Of a stretch of DNA of 64,000 nt, positions 50,654 through 59,689 are shown one piece after another. The DNA is taken from the NCBI RefSeq assembly GCF_048060115.1, contig NZ_JBHMIM010000021.1:1-64000 (forward strand). Reading direction: 5' to 3'. The notes below the pieces were generated by a model. The model was not told the origin of the DNA. It was given only the letters and a program-made list of their open reading frames with translations, and ran no database searches. Within the stretch, counting starts at the first letter, position 1. Each line of letters opens with the position of its first letter. Made by a program: the position numbers and the translations under genes. Source of the stretch: Micromonospora_E sp048060115 (GTDB lineage: Bacteria > Actinomycetota > Actinomycetes > Mycobacteriales > Micromonosporaceae).

Positions 50654-51579
50654 GTGCGGACGACCGAGCGGGTCAGGTGCCGGGGATTGTCCGGGTCGAG
50701 CCCTCGGCTGGCGGCGAGGGCGACCGCGAACCGCTGGGCGAGGACCAGGTCGGCCATCGGGTCGAGTGGGCGGCGGCCGGCGGCCCACCGGTCGAGTACC
50801 GCGTACACCCCGTTGGTCCGGCTGTGTACGAAGGCCGCGCCGGTGGCCGCGACGTCGTCGGCGAGGTGGTCCGGGATGTCGCCGAAGGCCCAGACCATCC
50901 GGTGCGGTCCGGCGATCGCGATCGGGCCGTGCCGGTAGTCCATCGCCGGGTACGCCTCGGACCAGAACGTCGCCGCTTCCCGGCACTTCAGCGCGGCCTC
51001 GTGGGCGAGCCCGACGGTCCATCCCCGGCCGAGGAAGGTGGCCTGGTCGATCATCGCCGGGTTGATCGGCAGTGGTGCCCGGACGGCCACCTCGGCGTCG
51101 GCGGCGATCGCCGCGATCTCCTCGCCCAGGTGGGCGCGGAGCAACGCCAGCACGCTGGTGGCGAAGCGGGTCTGGACGACGGAGCGCTCGTCGGCGTACG
51201 GCAGGGCGACGACGTGCCCGGCGAGTTGGGCGGCGGGCGAACCCGGGTCGCCGACCAGCACCGTGGTCCGCCGCCGGTCGTCGATGGCGCCGAGCAGGTC
51301 GGTGATCTCGGTCGTGGTGCCGGAGCGGCTGATCGCGATCACCCGGTCGTAGGACCGCCCGGCCGGGAACTCGGAGGCCTGGAAGGCGTCGGTCTCACCG
51401 TGGCCGGCCCGCTCCCGCAGTCCGGCGTACGCCATCGCCATGAACCAGGAGGTGCCGCAGCCGACGGCGGCGACCCGCTCGCCGGGCCGGGGCAGGGCGG
51501 TGCCCGCGCCGGTCGCCTGGTCGGCGGCGTGGCGCCAGCAGTCCGGTTGGCTGGCGATCTCGGCGTCGACGAACGTCAT
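50650..51579 (-). CDS. SIS-domain amino-sugar phosphate isomerase/deaminase (AgaS/GlmS-like)
   Basis: 309-aa protein of two SIS domains with no glutaminase domain. GERVAAVGCGTSWFMAMAY, the phosphate loop ISRSGTTTEITDLL, and in domain two FLGRGWTVGLAHEAALK and YPAMDYRHGPIAIAG. By family it converts hexosamine-6-phosphate to ketose phosphate plus ammonia (AgaS/FrlB role), completing the route from the NagA product. ATG at 51579 has GAGGAGG at proper spacing; an ATG two codons upstream sits on that site. First gene of the operon, divergent from the DeoR regulator. Confidence 0.82.
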   Translation of the reverse strand: MTFVDAEIASQPDCWRHAADQATGAGTALPRPGERVAAVGCGTSWFMAMAYAGLRERAGHGETDAFQASEFPAGRSYDRVIAISRSGTTTEITDLLGAIDDRRRTTVLVGDPGSPAAQLAGHVVALPYADERSVVQTRFATSVLALLRAHLGEEIAAIAADAEVAVRAPLPINPAMIDQATFLGRGWTVGLAHEAALKCREAATFWSEAYPAMDYRHGPIAIAGPHRMVWAFGDIPDHLADDVAATGAAFVHSRTNGVYAVLDRWAAGRRPLDPMADLVLAQRFAVALAASRGLDPDNPRHLTRSVVRT

Positions 51580-51693
51580 CGCCATCCTCCTCGCTGACCC
51601 CTGGAACCGCTGCGCGTTCCAGCTTGAACCGACAGCTTTTCGAGCGCCATTGTGCTCGCGGGGTCGATCAACTGGCAACAACCTGGTCAGATC

Positions 51694-51739
51694 GCGCAAA
51701 CAGAGGTTTTGCGCAACGGCGTTTCGCGCACTAGTGTGC
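51694..51739. promoter_or_regulatory. DeoR-type operator region
   Basis: GCGCAAAC (51694-51701) faces GTTTTGCGC (51706-51714). A second TTTCGCGCA copy follows, with the near-palindrome GCGCACTAGTGTGC at 51726-51739. These lie between the divergent SIS operon and the DeoR gene and are good candidates for its binding sites. Confidence 0.5.
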
Positions 51740-51796
51740 AGCAAAATAGTCACCGTCTGCGCAGCGACGCGCGAGAAGGCGGGAAAAGGGGGCGGA

Positions 51797-52582
51797 ATGG
51801 ACCGGTACGCGCGCTGGAACGCGCTGCTGGAACTGCTCACCGACAGCGGCCGGATCACCGTCGAAGACGCCGCCGACCGCCTCAAGGTGTCCCAGGCCAC
51901 CATCCGCCGTGACTTCGACCAACTTTCCCAGCAGCAGATGATCACCCGGACCAGGGGCGGCGCGGTCGCCAACGGCGTCTCCTACGACCTGCCCCTGCGG
52001 TACAAGACCGCCAAGAACTCGGCGGAGAAGCAGCGCATCGGCGCGGCGGCCGCCGCCCTCGTCACACCCGGCACGGTCGTCGGGCTAAACGGCGGCACCA
52101 CCACCACCGAGGTCGCCCGGGCGCTCGCCGTACGGCCGGATCTGAACACCAGCGCGGACGGTGCCCAACTGACCGTGGTGACCAACGCGCTGAACATCGC
52201 CAACGAGCTGCTGGTCCGCTCCCGGATGAAGATCGTCGTCGCCGGTGGCGTGGTCCGCCCGCAGTCGTTCGAGCTGGTCGGGCCGCTCGGCGGGGCGCTG
52301 CTGCGGGAAGTCACCCTGGACATCGCCCTGCTCGGCGTCGACGCGATCGACCCGCAGCTCGGCGCCGCCGCCCACCACGAGGGCGAGGCGTCGATGAACG
52401 CGCTGATGGTGGCCCGGGCCAAACGGGTGGTGATCATCGCCGACGCGTCGAAGCTCGGCGGGCACGCCTTCGCCCGCATCTGTCCCATCGACCGGGTCGA
52501 CACACTGGTCACCGACTCCGGCGCGGACCCACGGACCGTCGAAGCGTTCCGCGAACTCGGCCTGACCGTCGTCACAGCCTGA
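51797..52582 (+). CDS. DeoR-family transcriptional regulator
   Basis: 261-aa repressor: winged helix ITVEDAADRLKVSQATIRRD at residues 18-37 with TRTRGGAV, then a sugar-phosphate-binding DeoRC domain (LNGGTTTTEVARAL, MKIVVAGGVVRPQSFELVG, LLGVDAIDPQLG). It probably senses an amino-sugar phosphate and controls the divergent nagA-ROK-SIS operon. ATG at 51797. Repeated TTTxGCGCA sites lie in the shared intergenic region. Confidence 0.9.
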   Translation: MDRYARWNALLELLTDSGRITVEDAADRLKVSQATIRRDFDQLSQQQMITRTRGGAVANGVSYDLPLRYKTAKNSAEKQRIGAAAAALVTPGTVVGLNGGTTTTEVARALAVRPDLNTSADGAQLTVVTNALNIANELLVRSRMKIVVAGGVVRPQSFELVGPLGGALLREVTLDIALLGVDAIDPQLGAAAHHEGEASMNALMVARAKRVVIIADASKLGGHAFARICPIDRVDTLVTDSGADPRTVEAFRELGLTVVTA

Positions 52583-52707
52583 TCAGCCGGCCTGGTCGGT
52601 CCATCGGCTCGGCTGGTCCCGGCGGGTGTCGGCGGTCACCGCCGCAGGGGCGAGCCCGCGTATGGTGTGCGCTGTCCTGACAGCAGATACGCGGGGGAGG
52701 GCGGCGG

Positions 52708-53679
52708 ATGGCGGCCGTACTGGAGATTTCCGGGCTGCGCAAGACGTACCGCAGCCGCCGGGGCGGGGTCCGACACGCCCTCGACGGCTTCGACATGCGG
52801 GTGGAGGCCGGGCAGGTGCACGGTTTCCTCGGCCCGAACGGCTCCGGCAAGACCACCACGCTGCGTACCCTGCTCGGCCTGGTCGCCCCGAACGGCGGCC
52901 GGATGGCGATTCTCGGCCAGCCGGTTCCCGAGCAGCTGCCGGAGGTGATCCGCCGGGTCGGCGCCATCGTGGAAAGTCCACAGTTCTTTCCACACTTCAG
53001 CGCCACGGAGACGCTGTCCCTGCTCGCGCAGGCCGGCGGGGTGGCACCGCACCGGGTGCCCGCCGTGCTGGACCTCGTCGGGCTCACCGACCGGGCCGGC
53101 GACCGGGTCCGGACCTACTCCCTTGGCATGCGTCAACGCCTCGCTGTGGCGTCGGCGCTGCTCAAGGAACCCGAGCTGCTGATCCTCGACGAGCCGGCCA
53201 ACGGGCTCGACCCGGCCGGCATCCGCGAGATGCGCACCCTGATGCGCGATCTCGTCGCCAGCGGCACCACCGTGGTGCTGTCCAGCCACATCCTCGGTGA
53301 GATCCAGCTGATCTGCGACTCGGTCACGATCATCGCGCGGGGCCGGCGGATCACCGCCGGGCCGGTCGCCGAGGTGATGGCCGCCCATTCCGGCGGTGGA
53401 CTGCGGGTACGCCTGGAAGCGGTCGCCGACCTGCCTGCTGCCGAGACGGCGCTGGTCCGGGCGGCAGAAACCACGCTGGACCCGTCGGCCGAAACCGCGG
53501 TCACCGTGCACCGGCACGCCGACCATCTGCTGGTGCACGGCGTCGCCCAGCCCGCCTGGGTGACCCGCACCCTGGCCGCCGCCGACCTATACGTCAGCGA
53601 GCTGTCCCCGGTCACAGTGGACCTGGAAGACGTCTTCCTGGAGCTGACCGGCGGCGACGAGACGGGAGCCGGGCGATGA
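52708..53679 (+). CDS. ABC-2-type exporter ATPase
   Basis: 323-aa ATPase of the drug/antibiotic export type. Walker A FLGPNGSGKTTTLRTLLG, Q-loop VGAIVESPQFFP, signature YSLGMRQRLAVASALL, Walker B LLILDEPANGLDP, switch VVLSSHILGEIQ, and a C-terminal regulatory tail of about 90 residues. ATG at 52708 with GGGGGAGGG upstream. Its stop overlaps the permease ATG, so the two form a pair. The exported substrate is unknown. Confidence 0.9.
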   Translation: MAAVLEISGLRKTYRSRRGGVRHALDGFDMRVEAGQVHGFLGPNGSGKTTTLRTLLGLVAPNGGRMAILGQPVPEQLPEVIRRVGAIVESPQFFPHFSATETLSLLAQAGGVAPHRVPAVLDLVGLTDRAGDRVRTYSLGMRQRLAVASALLKEPELLILDEPANGLDPAGIREMRTLMRDLVASGTTVVLSSHILGEIQLICDSVTIIARGRRITAGPVAEVMAAHSGGGLRVRLEAVADLPAAETALVRAAETTLDPSAETAVTVHRHADHLLVHGVAQPAWVTRTLAAADLYVSELSPVTVDLEDVFLELTGGDETGAGR

Positions 53680-54686
53680 ACCTCTACCGGGCGGAGCTGC
53701 GGCGGCTCGGCAAGCGTCGCTTCGTGCGCTACCTGGTGCTCGCCGCCCTGCTGGTGCTGGTCGCAGTCGTCGCCGGGGCGTTCCTGTCCAACGAGAAGGT
53801 AGACGCGGACGCGGTGGCACAGGCCGAGCGCACCGCCGAGCGCGAGTTCGACCTCGCCGTCGAGTCGGCTGCACGCTGGCAGGCCGAATGTGAGCGCAGC
53901 CATGCCTCCGGCGAGCCCGACCTCAACCAGTTCCCGCCGAACTGTGCCGACATTCCCCCGCCCACCCGTGACATGTTCCCGGCCGAGTACTACCTGCCGC
54001 CGACCTTCGTGTTCCGCGACGATTTCCCCGCCACCCTGTACACGTTCACCGGTCTGCTGGTCCTGGTGTTCTTCGTGGCCGGCGCCTCGTTCGTGGGAGC
54101 CGAGTGGACCTCCGGCGCGATGATGAATCTGCTGCTGTGGCGACCGCAGCGGCTGCGGGTGCTGTTCACCAAACTCGCTGCCCTGCTCACCGGGGTACTG
54201 GCCGTGTCGGTGCCCGCCGTGGTGCTGTGGACCGTGGCGTACTGGCTGACGGCGCTGCTGCGCGGCAGCGCCGAAGGGGTGACCGTAGGTGCCTGGCGCT
54301 CGTTCGCGTTGACCGACCTACGGTCGGTGGCGCTGGTCGTCGCCGCGGCCGCCGCCGGGTTCGGCCTGGCCTCGATCGGCCGGCACACCGCATTGGCGCT
54401 CGGCGGTGTGCTCGGCGTTCTGGTGGTCGGCCAGTCCGGTCTCGCCGCCATCGCCGACGCGCTCCAGGTGCGGTACATCGAGTTGTGGCTGCTGCCGACC
54501 TACTGGATCGCCTGGATGGACTCGTCGGTCGAGGTCACCGACTGGCGGGCCTGCGACTGGCGGGCGGGCTGCGTACCGCCGACGTCGGAGTTGACCTGGC
54601 TCCACACCGGTGCGTTGCTGGTCGTGGCGTTGGCACTGGTCCTCGGGGTGGCGGCGTGGTCGATGCGCCGCCGCGACATCAGCTGA
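53676..54686 (+). CDS. ABC-2-type exporter permease
   Basis: 336-aa membrane subunit with six hydrophobic helices: FVRYLVLAALLVLVAVVAGA first, then a large outer loop (residues about 45-120) with Cys residues in ECERSH and PPNCAD. Others include YTFTGLLVLVFFVAGASFVG, LLTGVLAVSVPAVVLWTVAY and VALVVAAAAAGFGLASIG. A second outer loop holds CDWRAGC. EWTSGAMMNLLLWRPQR is the usual cytosolic coupling segment. Coupled to the ATPase gene by ATGA. Confidence 0.85.
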   Translation: MNLYRAELRRLGKRRFVRYLVLAALLVLVAVVAGAFLSNEKVDADAVAQAERTAEREFDLAVESAARWQAECERSHASGEPDLNQFPPNCADIPPPTRDMFPAEYYLPPTFVFRDDFPATLYTFTGLLVLVFFVAGASFVGAEWTSGAMMNLLLWRPQRLRVLFTKLAALLTGVLAVSVPAVVLWTVAYWLTALLRGSAEGVTVGAWRSFALTDLRSVALVVAAAAAGFGLASIGRHTALALGGVLGVLVVGQSGLAAIADALQVRYIELWLLPTYWIAWMDSSVEVTDWRACDWRAGCVPPTSELTWLHTGALLVVALALVLGVAAWSMRRRDIS

Positions 54687-54828
54687 GCCGGCACGCCGAG
54701 CCGGCACCCCGCCGGGCGCTGCCGCGCGAGCGCAGCCCGGCCGTGCGGGTGACGAAGGTCGCCCGACACGGCCAGTGGTGGGCAAGCTGGCTGATGCGTC
54801 CCGGCTGGACGGCGATTACGCTGGTGAG

Positions 54829-55272
54829 GTGCCGGCTGCTGACGAACCCCGGACCGGGCCCGGCCGGGGTGCGGAGCCTCGCGCGTCGACCGGCGTACCC
54901 CGGCAACGGTTCGCCGCCGATCCGCCGGCCGACAGCGACGATCCGGCCAGCGCCGGGGCTGATCTCGATGCCGGCCAACACGCCGACGTCGATCCGCCGG
55001 CCGACAGCGACTCGACCAGGCCGGCGGTCGAGCCGGCCAGTGCCACCCTGACCGAGCGCGAGCAGCGGATCCTCGACTTCGAACGCCAGTGGTGGAAGCA
55101 CGCCGGCGCCAAGGAACAGTCGGTCCGAGACACCTTCGGACTCTCCGCGACCCGTTACTACCAGTTGCTCAACCAACTGTTGGACAACCCGGCGGCGCTG
55201 GCCGTCGAGCCGGTGCTGGTGGCCCGGCTGCGTCGGCTGCGGGCCACGCGGTCGCGGGCCCGCCGTCGCTGA
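54829..55272 (+). CDS. DUF3263 protein
   Basis: 147-aa protein. The first 70 residues are acidic, Ala/Asp/Pro-rich and disordered. The C-terminal part is a DUF3263 domain: LTEREQRILDFERQWWKHAG, EQSVRDTFGLSATRYYQLLN, then a basic Arg-rich tail. The fold resembles a sigma-like or helix-turn-helix unit, so DNA binding is plausible but unproven. The family is actinobacteria-specific. GTG at 54829 chosen; other in-frame GTG codons exist upstream. The stop directly abuts the stop of the convergent gene. Confidence 0.75.
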   Translation: MPAADEPRTGPGRGAEPRASTGVPRQRFAADPPADSDDPASAGADLDAGQHADVDPPADSDSTRPAVEPASATLTEREQRILDFERQWWKHAGAKEQSVRDTFGLSATRYYQLLNQLLDNPAALAVEPVLVARLRRLRATRSRARRR

Positions 55273-55485
55273 CTACTTTTCGTACATCTTCAGGCCGTTG
55301 CCGAGCGCGATGAACGTCGGTGCCCACTCGCCGACGAAGATCCCCCACCGGTCGGCCCGCTCGGTCCCCGCCTTTTCGAGCTTCTTGGACAGCACCCAGC
55401 TGGTCAACGACAGCGCGATGCTGACCATGCCGGCGGCGTACATGTGTTCGGCCCGGAGACCCTTCTCGTGCAGTTGCTGCAACAT
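55273..55485 (-). CDS. Small conserved membrane protein
   Basis: 70-aa protein: amphipathic start (MLQQLHEKGLRAEHMYAA), one hydrophobic segment (AGMVSIALSLTSWVLS, about 18-33), a Lys/Glu-rich turn, then GIFVGEWAPTFIALGNGLK. Probably one or two short membrane helices. I recall similar short proteins across actinomycetes but no function. ATG at 55485, preceded by AGGGGGTCAG. It converges with the DUF3263 gene with no intergenic base. Confidence 0.65.
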   Translation of the reverse strand: MLQQLHEKGLRAEHMYAAGMVSIALSLTSWVLSKKLEKAGTERADRWGIFVGEWAPTFIALGNGLKMYEK

Positions 55486-55603
55486 TTTGACTGACCCCCT
55501 GTGTCCTGGTGTCGACGCGCGCCGCGCGGCTGAAGACTCTCGACACCTACCTACCGGTCAAGCTACCTTCGGTGACGGACCTGATTCCGAGAGTTAGTGA
55601 GAG

Positions 55604-56515
55604 ATGCTCAGGGTGATTCCCGACGGCCTGGACGACCAGCCCCCGACGACCGAGTCGGCGGCAGCGCTGCCCACCCCGCCGACCATGCGGGTCGACGGCT
55701 GTTCGGTAGCCGCACCCGGCCAATCGGACAACGAAGACCAGGTCTTCCAGTACGGGAACCTCGTCGGCGTCCTCGACGGCGCCACCGCACCCGTCGGATT
55801 CGACAGCGGCTGCGTCCACGGGCCGGCCTGGTACGTACGGCGGCTCGCCGCCCGGATCGGCCTGGCCGCCGCGGATGCGCCCACCGCGCCCCTGGCCGGC
55901 CTGCTCACCGACGCCATCCAGGCGGTACGCGACGATCACGGCGGTCGGTGCGATCTCGCGCATCCGGGCACCCCGTCGTCGACGGTGTGCCTGCTGCGCG
56001 GATCCGGTGGCCACCTGGACTATCTGGTGCTCTGCGACAGCCCGTTGGTTTTCGGCAGCGACGGCGAGGTCGGGGTGGTGGCCGACGACCGGCTGGCTGC
56101 GGCGATGGCCCGACAACCCGACCAGCACCGGTCCGACGGCCCGAACGACCAGCAGGCGAGCTACCGACGGGCGGTGCGGTGGCAGCGCCAGCAGACCAAC
56201 CAGCCAGCTGGCTACTGGGTGGCCGCCGCCGACCCGGCCGCCGCCAACCGGGCGCTCAGCGGCACCCTGCCGTTGACCGGCCCGGGTCGGATCGTCCGCG
56301 CCGCCCTACTCAGCGACGGAGCGTCCCGCGCGGTCGAACAGTTCGAGCTGTTCGACTGGGCCGGGCTGCTGGACCTGCTCGGCACCGCCGGTCCGGCCGA
56401 ACTGATCCGCCGGGTACGCGCGGCCGAACGTGTGGTAGATCACGCCGGCCGGGCGCCCCGCCGCAAGCAGCACGACGACGCGACCGCCGTATTTTGCCTT
56501 TTCGATGGCGGGTGA
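55604..56515 (+). CDS. PP2C-like phosphatase
   Basis: 303-aa PPM-fold protein. Acidic metal-binding motifs are in order: SDNEDQVF, VGVLDGATA, TPSSTVCLL, LLSDGASRAVEQF and HDDATAVFC. This matches serine/threonine phosphatases of the PP2C/SpoIIE fold, though the protein is short and the N-terminal strand differs. It probably acts on a phosphoprotein in the cytosol; no kinase gene is adjacent. ATG at 55604 with GTGAGAG just upstream. Confidence 0.75.
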   Translation: MLRVIPDGLDDQPPTTESAAALPTPPTMRVDGCSVAAPGQSDNEDQVFQYGNLVGVLDGATAPVGFDSGCVHGPAWYVRRLAARIGLAAADAPTAPLAGLLTDAIQAVRDDHGGRCDLAHPGTPSSTVCLLRGSGGHLDYLVLCDSPLVFGSDGEVGVVADDRLAAAMARQPDQHRSDGPNDQQASYRRAVRWQRQQTNQPAGYWVAAADPAAANRALSGTLPLTGPGRIVRAALLSDGASRAVEQFELFDWAGLLDLLGTAGPAELIRRVRAAERVVDHAGRAPRRKQHDDATAVFCLFDGG

Positions 56516-56676
56516 TGCCGGCTGTCGATCCCCTCTGAGCTGGAACGACTGGTCGTGGCGGCGGTGTTCGGTGTCAGTCGCGCCGGCACCGACGACGAAA
56601 GTGCCGTTTCACCGGGGCCGCCGCTGAGCAAATAACCATCGCAGCGGCCAGTAGCTGGGTAGATGGGAGGTGCGGA

Positions 56677-57243
56677 ATGAGTAAGGCGGAGTCGGCGCCG
56701 GCCTGGGAGACTACCGCCGTGCGGCATGACGTGCGGTTGACACCGATGAGAGACGAGCTGATCGAGCCGTTGCTCTCCGCCGCCGTGGCCGAAGCCGAGC
56801 CTGGCGAGGTGATGCCGCCGGTCCCCGGACCGGCCGGCTGGACCGCCGCCCGCCGGGACGCGTTCCGCGAGTTCCACCGCTCCCACTTCGGCGGCGGCCA
56901 GGTCGGTCCCGCCGGCAGCATCATGTACGCGGTCACCGTCGGCGGGGATGTCGTCGGTGGGGTGCGGCTCACCCGACTCGACACCCCGGCCGAGGTGGTG
57001 GAGACCGGCATCTGGCTCGGCCGGTCCGCCCGCGGCCGGGGCATCGCCTCCGCCGCCCTGCGGGCGGTCCTCGACGAGGCGGTCCGGATCGGCGCGCACG
57101 TCGTCGTCGCCCGGACCACCCCCGCCAACCGGGCCGCGATCAACCTGCTGCGCCGCAGCGGCGCGGTCATCGGCGTCGAGCAGGGCCAGGTGCAGGCCCG
57201 GTTCTGGCTCGACGAGGCCTTCACCACCGACTTAGCCGGCTGA
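56677..57243 (+). CDS. GNAT-family N-acetyltransferase
   Basis: 188-aa acetyltransferase. The CoA-binding motif A is ETGIWLGRSARGRGIASAAL, followed by the downstream strand AHVVVARTTPANRAAINLLR and RRSGAVIGVEQG. It resembles RimJ/RimL-type enzymes that acetylate protein N-termini or small amines; the substrate is unknown. ATG at 56677 with GGGAGGTG upstream. A 15-bp triple repeat follows the stop codon. Confidence 0.85.
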   Translation: MSKAESAPAWETTAVRHDVRLTPMRDELIEPLLSAAVAEAEPGEVMPPVPGPAGWTAARRDAFREFHRSHFGGGQVGPAGSIMYAVTVGGDVVGGVRLTRLDTPAEVVETGIWLGRSARGRGIASAALRAVLDEAVRIGAHVVVARTTPANRAAINLLRRSGAVIGVEQGQVQARFWLDEAFTTDLAG

Positions 57244-57288
57244 CCCGCGCTGCCCGCACCCGCGCTGCCCGCACCCGCGCTGCCCGCC
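57244..57288. repeat. 15-bp triple tandem repeat, intergenic
   Basis: CCCGCGCTGCCCGCA occurs three times in a row (last base of the third copy changed), immediately after the GNAT stop codon. Probably slippage-generated. Confidence 0.85.
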
Positions 57289-57328
57289 ACCCCGGCCGCA
57301 CCCACCGGTCAGGCGTGAGCGAGTGGCG

Positions 57329-59590
57329 TCACCGGGCGGACTGCTGATCCGCGTAGGCGGCCAGCCAGGCGACCTGCGCCGGGTCCAGGGAGGGCCGGAT
57401 CCGGTCCCGGGCCGACGCGACGTGCGCCGCCGTCACCGACGACGCCTCCAGCGACTCCCGCATCGCGGCGAGCGCCGCCTCGCGGATCAGAGCTGCGCAG
57501 TCGGCCGCCGAGAAACCGTCCAACGACTCACCCAGCTCGACCAGGTCGACCTCCTCGGCGAGCGGCACCGACTTCGACGCCGCCTTGAGGATCGCCACCC
57601 GGGCCTCGCCGTCCGGTGGCGGCACATACACCAGCCGCTCCAGCCGGCCCGGCCGCAGCAGCGCCGGATCGATCAGGTCGGGCCGGTTCGTCGCCCCGAT
57701 AACCACCACGTTACGCAGCGCCTCCACCCCGTCGAGCTCGGTCAGCAGCGCCGCCACCACCCGGTCGGTGGTGCCGCCGTCGGACGCCTGACCGCGGACC
57801 GGGGCGAGCGCGTCCACCTCGTCGAGGAAGACCAGGGTCGGAGCCGCCTCGCGGGCCCGGCGAAACAGTTCACGGACCGCGCGCTCGCTTTCGCCGACCC
57901 ACTTGGACAGCAGCTCGGCGCCCTTGACCGACAACACGTTCGCCTTGCCGGTGCCGGCCAGCGCGGTCACCAGGAACGTCTTGCCGCAGCCCGGCGGACC
58001 GTACAGCAGCACCCCGCGCGGCGGCTGCACGCCGAGCCGGGCGAACGTGTCCGGGTAGGTCAGCGGCCACAACACCGACTCGGTGAGCATCTCCTTGACC
58101 TCGGCCATGTCGCCGACGTCGGCCAACGTCACCCGGGCCAGCTCCAGCGTGGACGTGGCCATCGACGTCGGCCGGACCACCTCCAGCGCCGCGTCGAAGT
58201 CGGCCATGGTGACCACCGGCGCGTCCGCCGACTTCTGCCGTAGCGCCGCCCGCACGCCGGCCTCGCGGACCAGTGCGGCCAGATCGGCGGCAACGAACCC
58301 AGGGGTACGCCCGGCGACATCGTCGAGCCGTACGTCCTCCTCCAACGGCATGCCCCGGGTCAGCACGGTCAGCTGCTCGCGGCGCATCGCGGCGTCCGGC
58401 AACGGCACCGCGATCTGCACCGCCAGCAGGTCCGGCCCGCGCAGGCCCGGATCGAGCGCCTCCGGGTGGCTGGTGGTGCAGACCACCGCCGCCCCGGCGG
58501 CCACCGTCTCGGCCAGCAACTGCCGGAACACCGTCGCCAGCGGCCCTGGCTCGTCGCGGGGTGCCAGCGCGTCCACGTCCGAGATCAGCAGCACCGCCGC
58601 GTCACCCCGGCGTACCGAGTCGGCGGCCTGACGCAGCCGCCGGGCGGCTGCGTCGTTGGTCAGCGCGGCGATCTCCGGTGCCCAGAGCGCCTCGACCCGG
58701 GCGTCCAACGTGGCTGCCACCGCCTTGACCAGCGCCGACTTGCCGGATCCGGCCGGGCCGCTGAGCAGTACGCCGAGCGACACGGTGGTGCCGAGCCGGG
58801 TCAGCACCTCACGGTGGTGGAACCCGAGATCGAGCAGCTCGGTCAGCTCGTCGGCCTGCGCCCGCAGACCGGGCAGGTCGTCCAGGTTGGGCAGCGGCTC
58901 GTCGACGAAGTCGGGGGCCTCGACCGGCGACACCCGCCCGAGCGGGCGGACCTCCTCACCGGTCGAGCCGTGGGTGACGGCACCATGCTGCCAGCCGACG
59001 ACCGTGTCCATGGTGACCAGCAGCGCCTCCCCTTCCGCGCCGTCGACCCCGGCTCCAGGACCGGCTCCGGCCGGTTCGGCTGCGGTCACCGTCAGCAGGG
59101 TGCTGGTCCAGGCGTACCCGACGACGTTGGCCAGGCTGCGCCGGGCGGCCTCGATCAGGCCGCGGTGCGCCGCGTCGGACAGCACGTCCTGCGGCAGCAG
59201 CGACACGTTGTCACCGGCGGTGACCACCTTGCCGAGCAGCGCCAACCGCAGCATCTCCGGGCTGACCACGGCGATGATCTCCGCCGGCCCGTCCAGGGTC
59301 ACCCGCCGGGCGGCCACCTCCGGTGCCGGTGACACCGTCACCTGGCCGCCGTCGCGCAGACCGAGATTGCCCAGCGTCAGGTCGTCGGCGTACAGCAGGG
59401 CCCGGCTGGCGCCGGCCTCGGCGCGGGTGGCCACCCCGGCACTGGTCCGTCGCCCGGTCAGCCGCACCGGCGCGCCGGCGGCGATACCGAGCGCGGCCAG
59501 CACCTCCGGGTGCAACCGGACGATGCCCCGACGGGCATCCAACGCCGCAGATCGCAGGCTGGCGGTCAAGGTCAGTTCGCGGTCGGCCAC
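57329..59590 (-). CDS. CDC48/VAT-type AAA ATPase with degenerate first ATPase domain
   Basis: 753-aa protein: N-terminal double-psi-barrel-like region (residues 1-230), then two AAA domains. D1 has Walker A SGPAGSGKSALV, but its Walker B reads LLISDVDAL instead of a DE pair, and the arginine-finger segment (LDPGLRGPDLLAVQI) lacks the usual RxGRFD. D2 is intact: GPPGCGKTFLV, LVFLDEVDAL and ATNRPDLIDPALLRPGRLER. So D2 probably does the work while D1 binds nucleotide structurally. Likely unfolds proteins; the partner protease is unknown. Divergent from the hydrolase/ABC gene. Confidence 0.88.
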   Translation of the reverse strand: MADRELTLTASLRSAALDARRGIVRLHPEVLAALGIAAGAPVRLTGRRTSAGVATRAEAGASRALLYADDLTLGNLGLRDGGQVTVSPAPEVAARRVTLDGPAEIIAVVSPEMLRLALLGKVVTAGDNVSLLPQDVLSDAAHRGLIEAARRSLANVVGYAWTSTLLTVTAAEPAGAGPGAGVDGAEGEALLVTMDTVVGWQHGAVTHGSTGEEVRPLGRVSPVEAPDFVDEPLPNLDDLPGLRAQADELTELLDLGFHHREVLTRLGTTVSLGVLLSGPAGSGKSALVKAVAATLDARVEALWAPEIAALTNDAAARRLRQAADSVRRGDAAVLLISDVDALAPRDEPGPLATVFRQLLAETVAAGAAVVCTTSHPEALDPGLRGPDLLAVQIAVPLPDAAMRREQLTVLTRGMPLEEDVRLDDVAGRTPGFVAADLAALVREAGVRAALRQKSADAPVVTMADFDAALEVVRPTSMATSTLELARVTLADVGDMAEVKEMLTESVLWPLTYPDTFARLGVQPPRGVLLYGPPGCGKTFLVTALAGTGKANVLSVKGAELLSKWVGESERAVRELFRRAREAAPTLVFLDEVDALAPVRGQASDGGTTDRVVAALLTELDGVEALRNVVVIGATNRPDLIDPALLRPGRLERLVYVPPPDGEARVAILKAASKSVPLAEEVDLVELGESLDGFSAADCAALIREAALAAMRESLEASSVTAAHVASARDRIRPSLDPAQVAWLAAYADQQSAR

Positions 59591-59689
59591 CCGCCGAGAC
59601 TAACCGTCGGGCGCACCCCGCCGCCGGCCGTGGCGCCGGCTGAGAGGGTTCACAGGTCCGCAGCGGGCGGTGGTCGTACCGTGTGGCTC

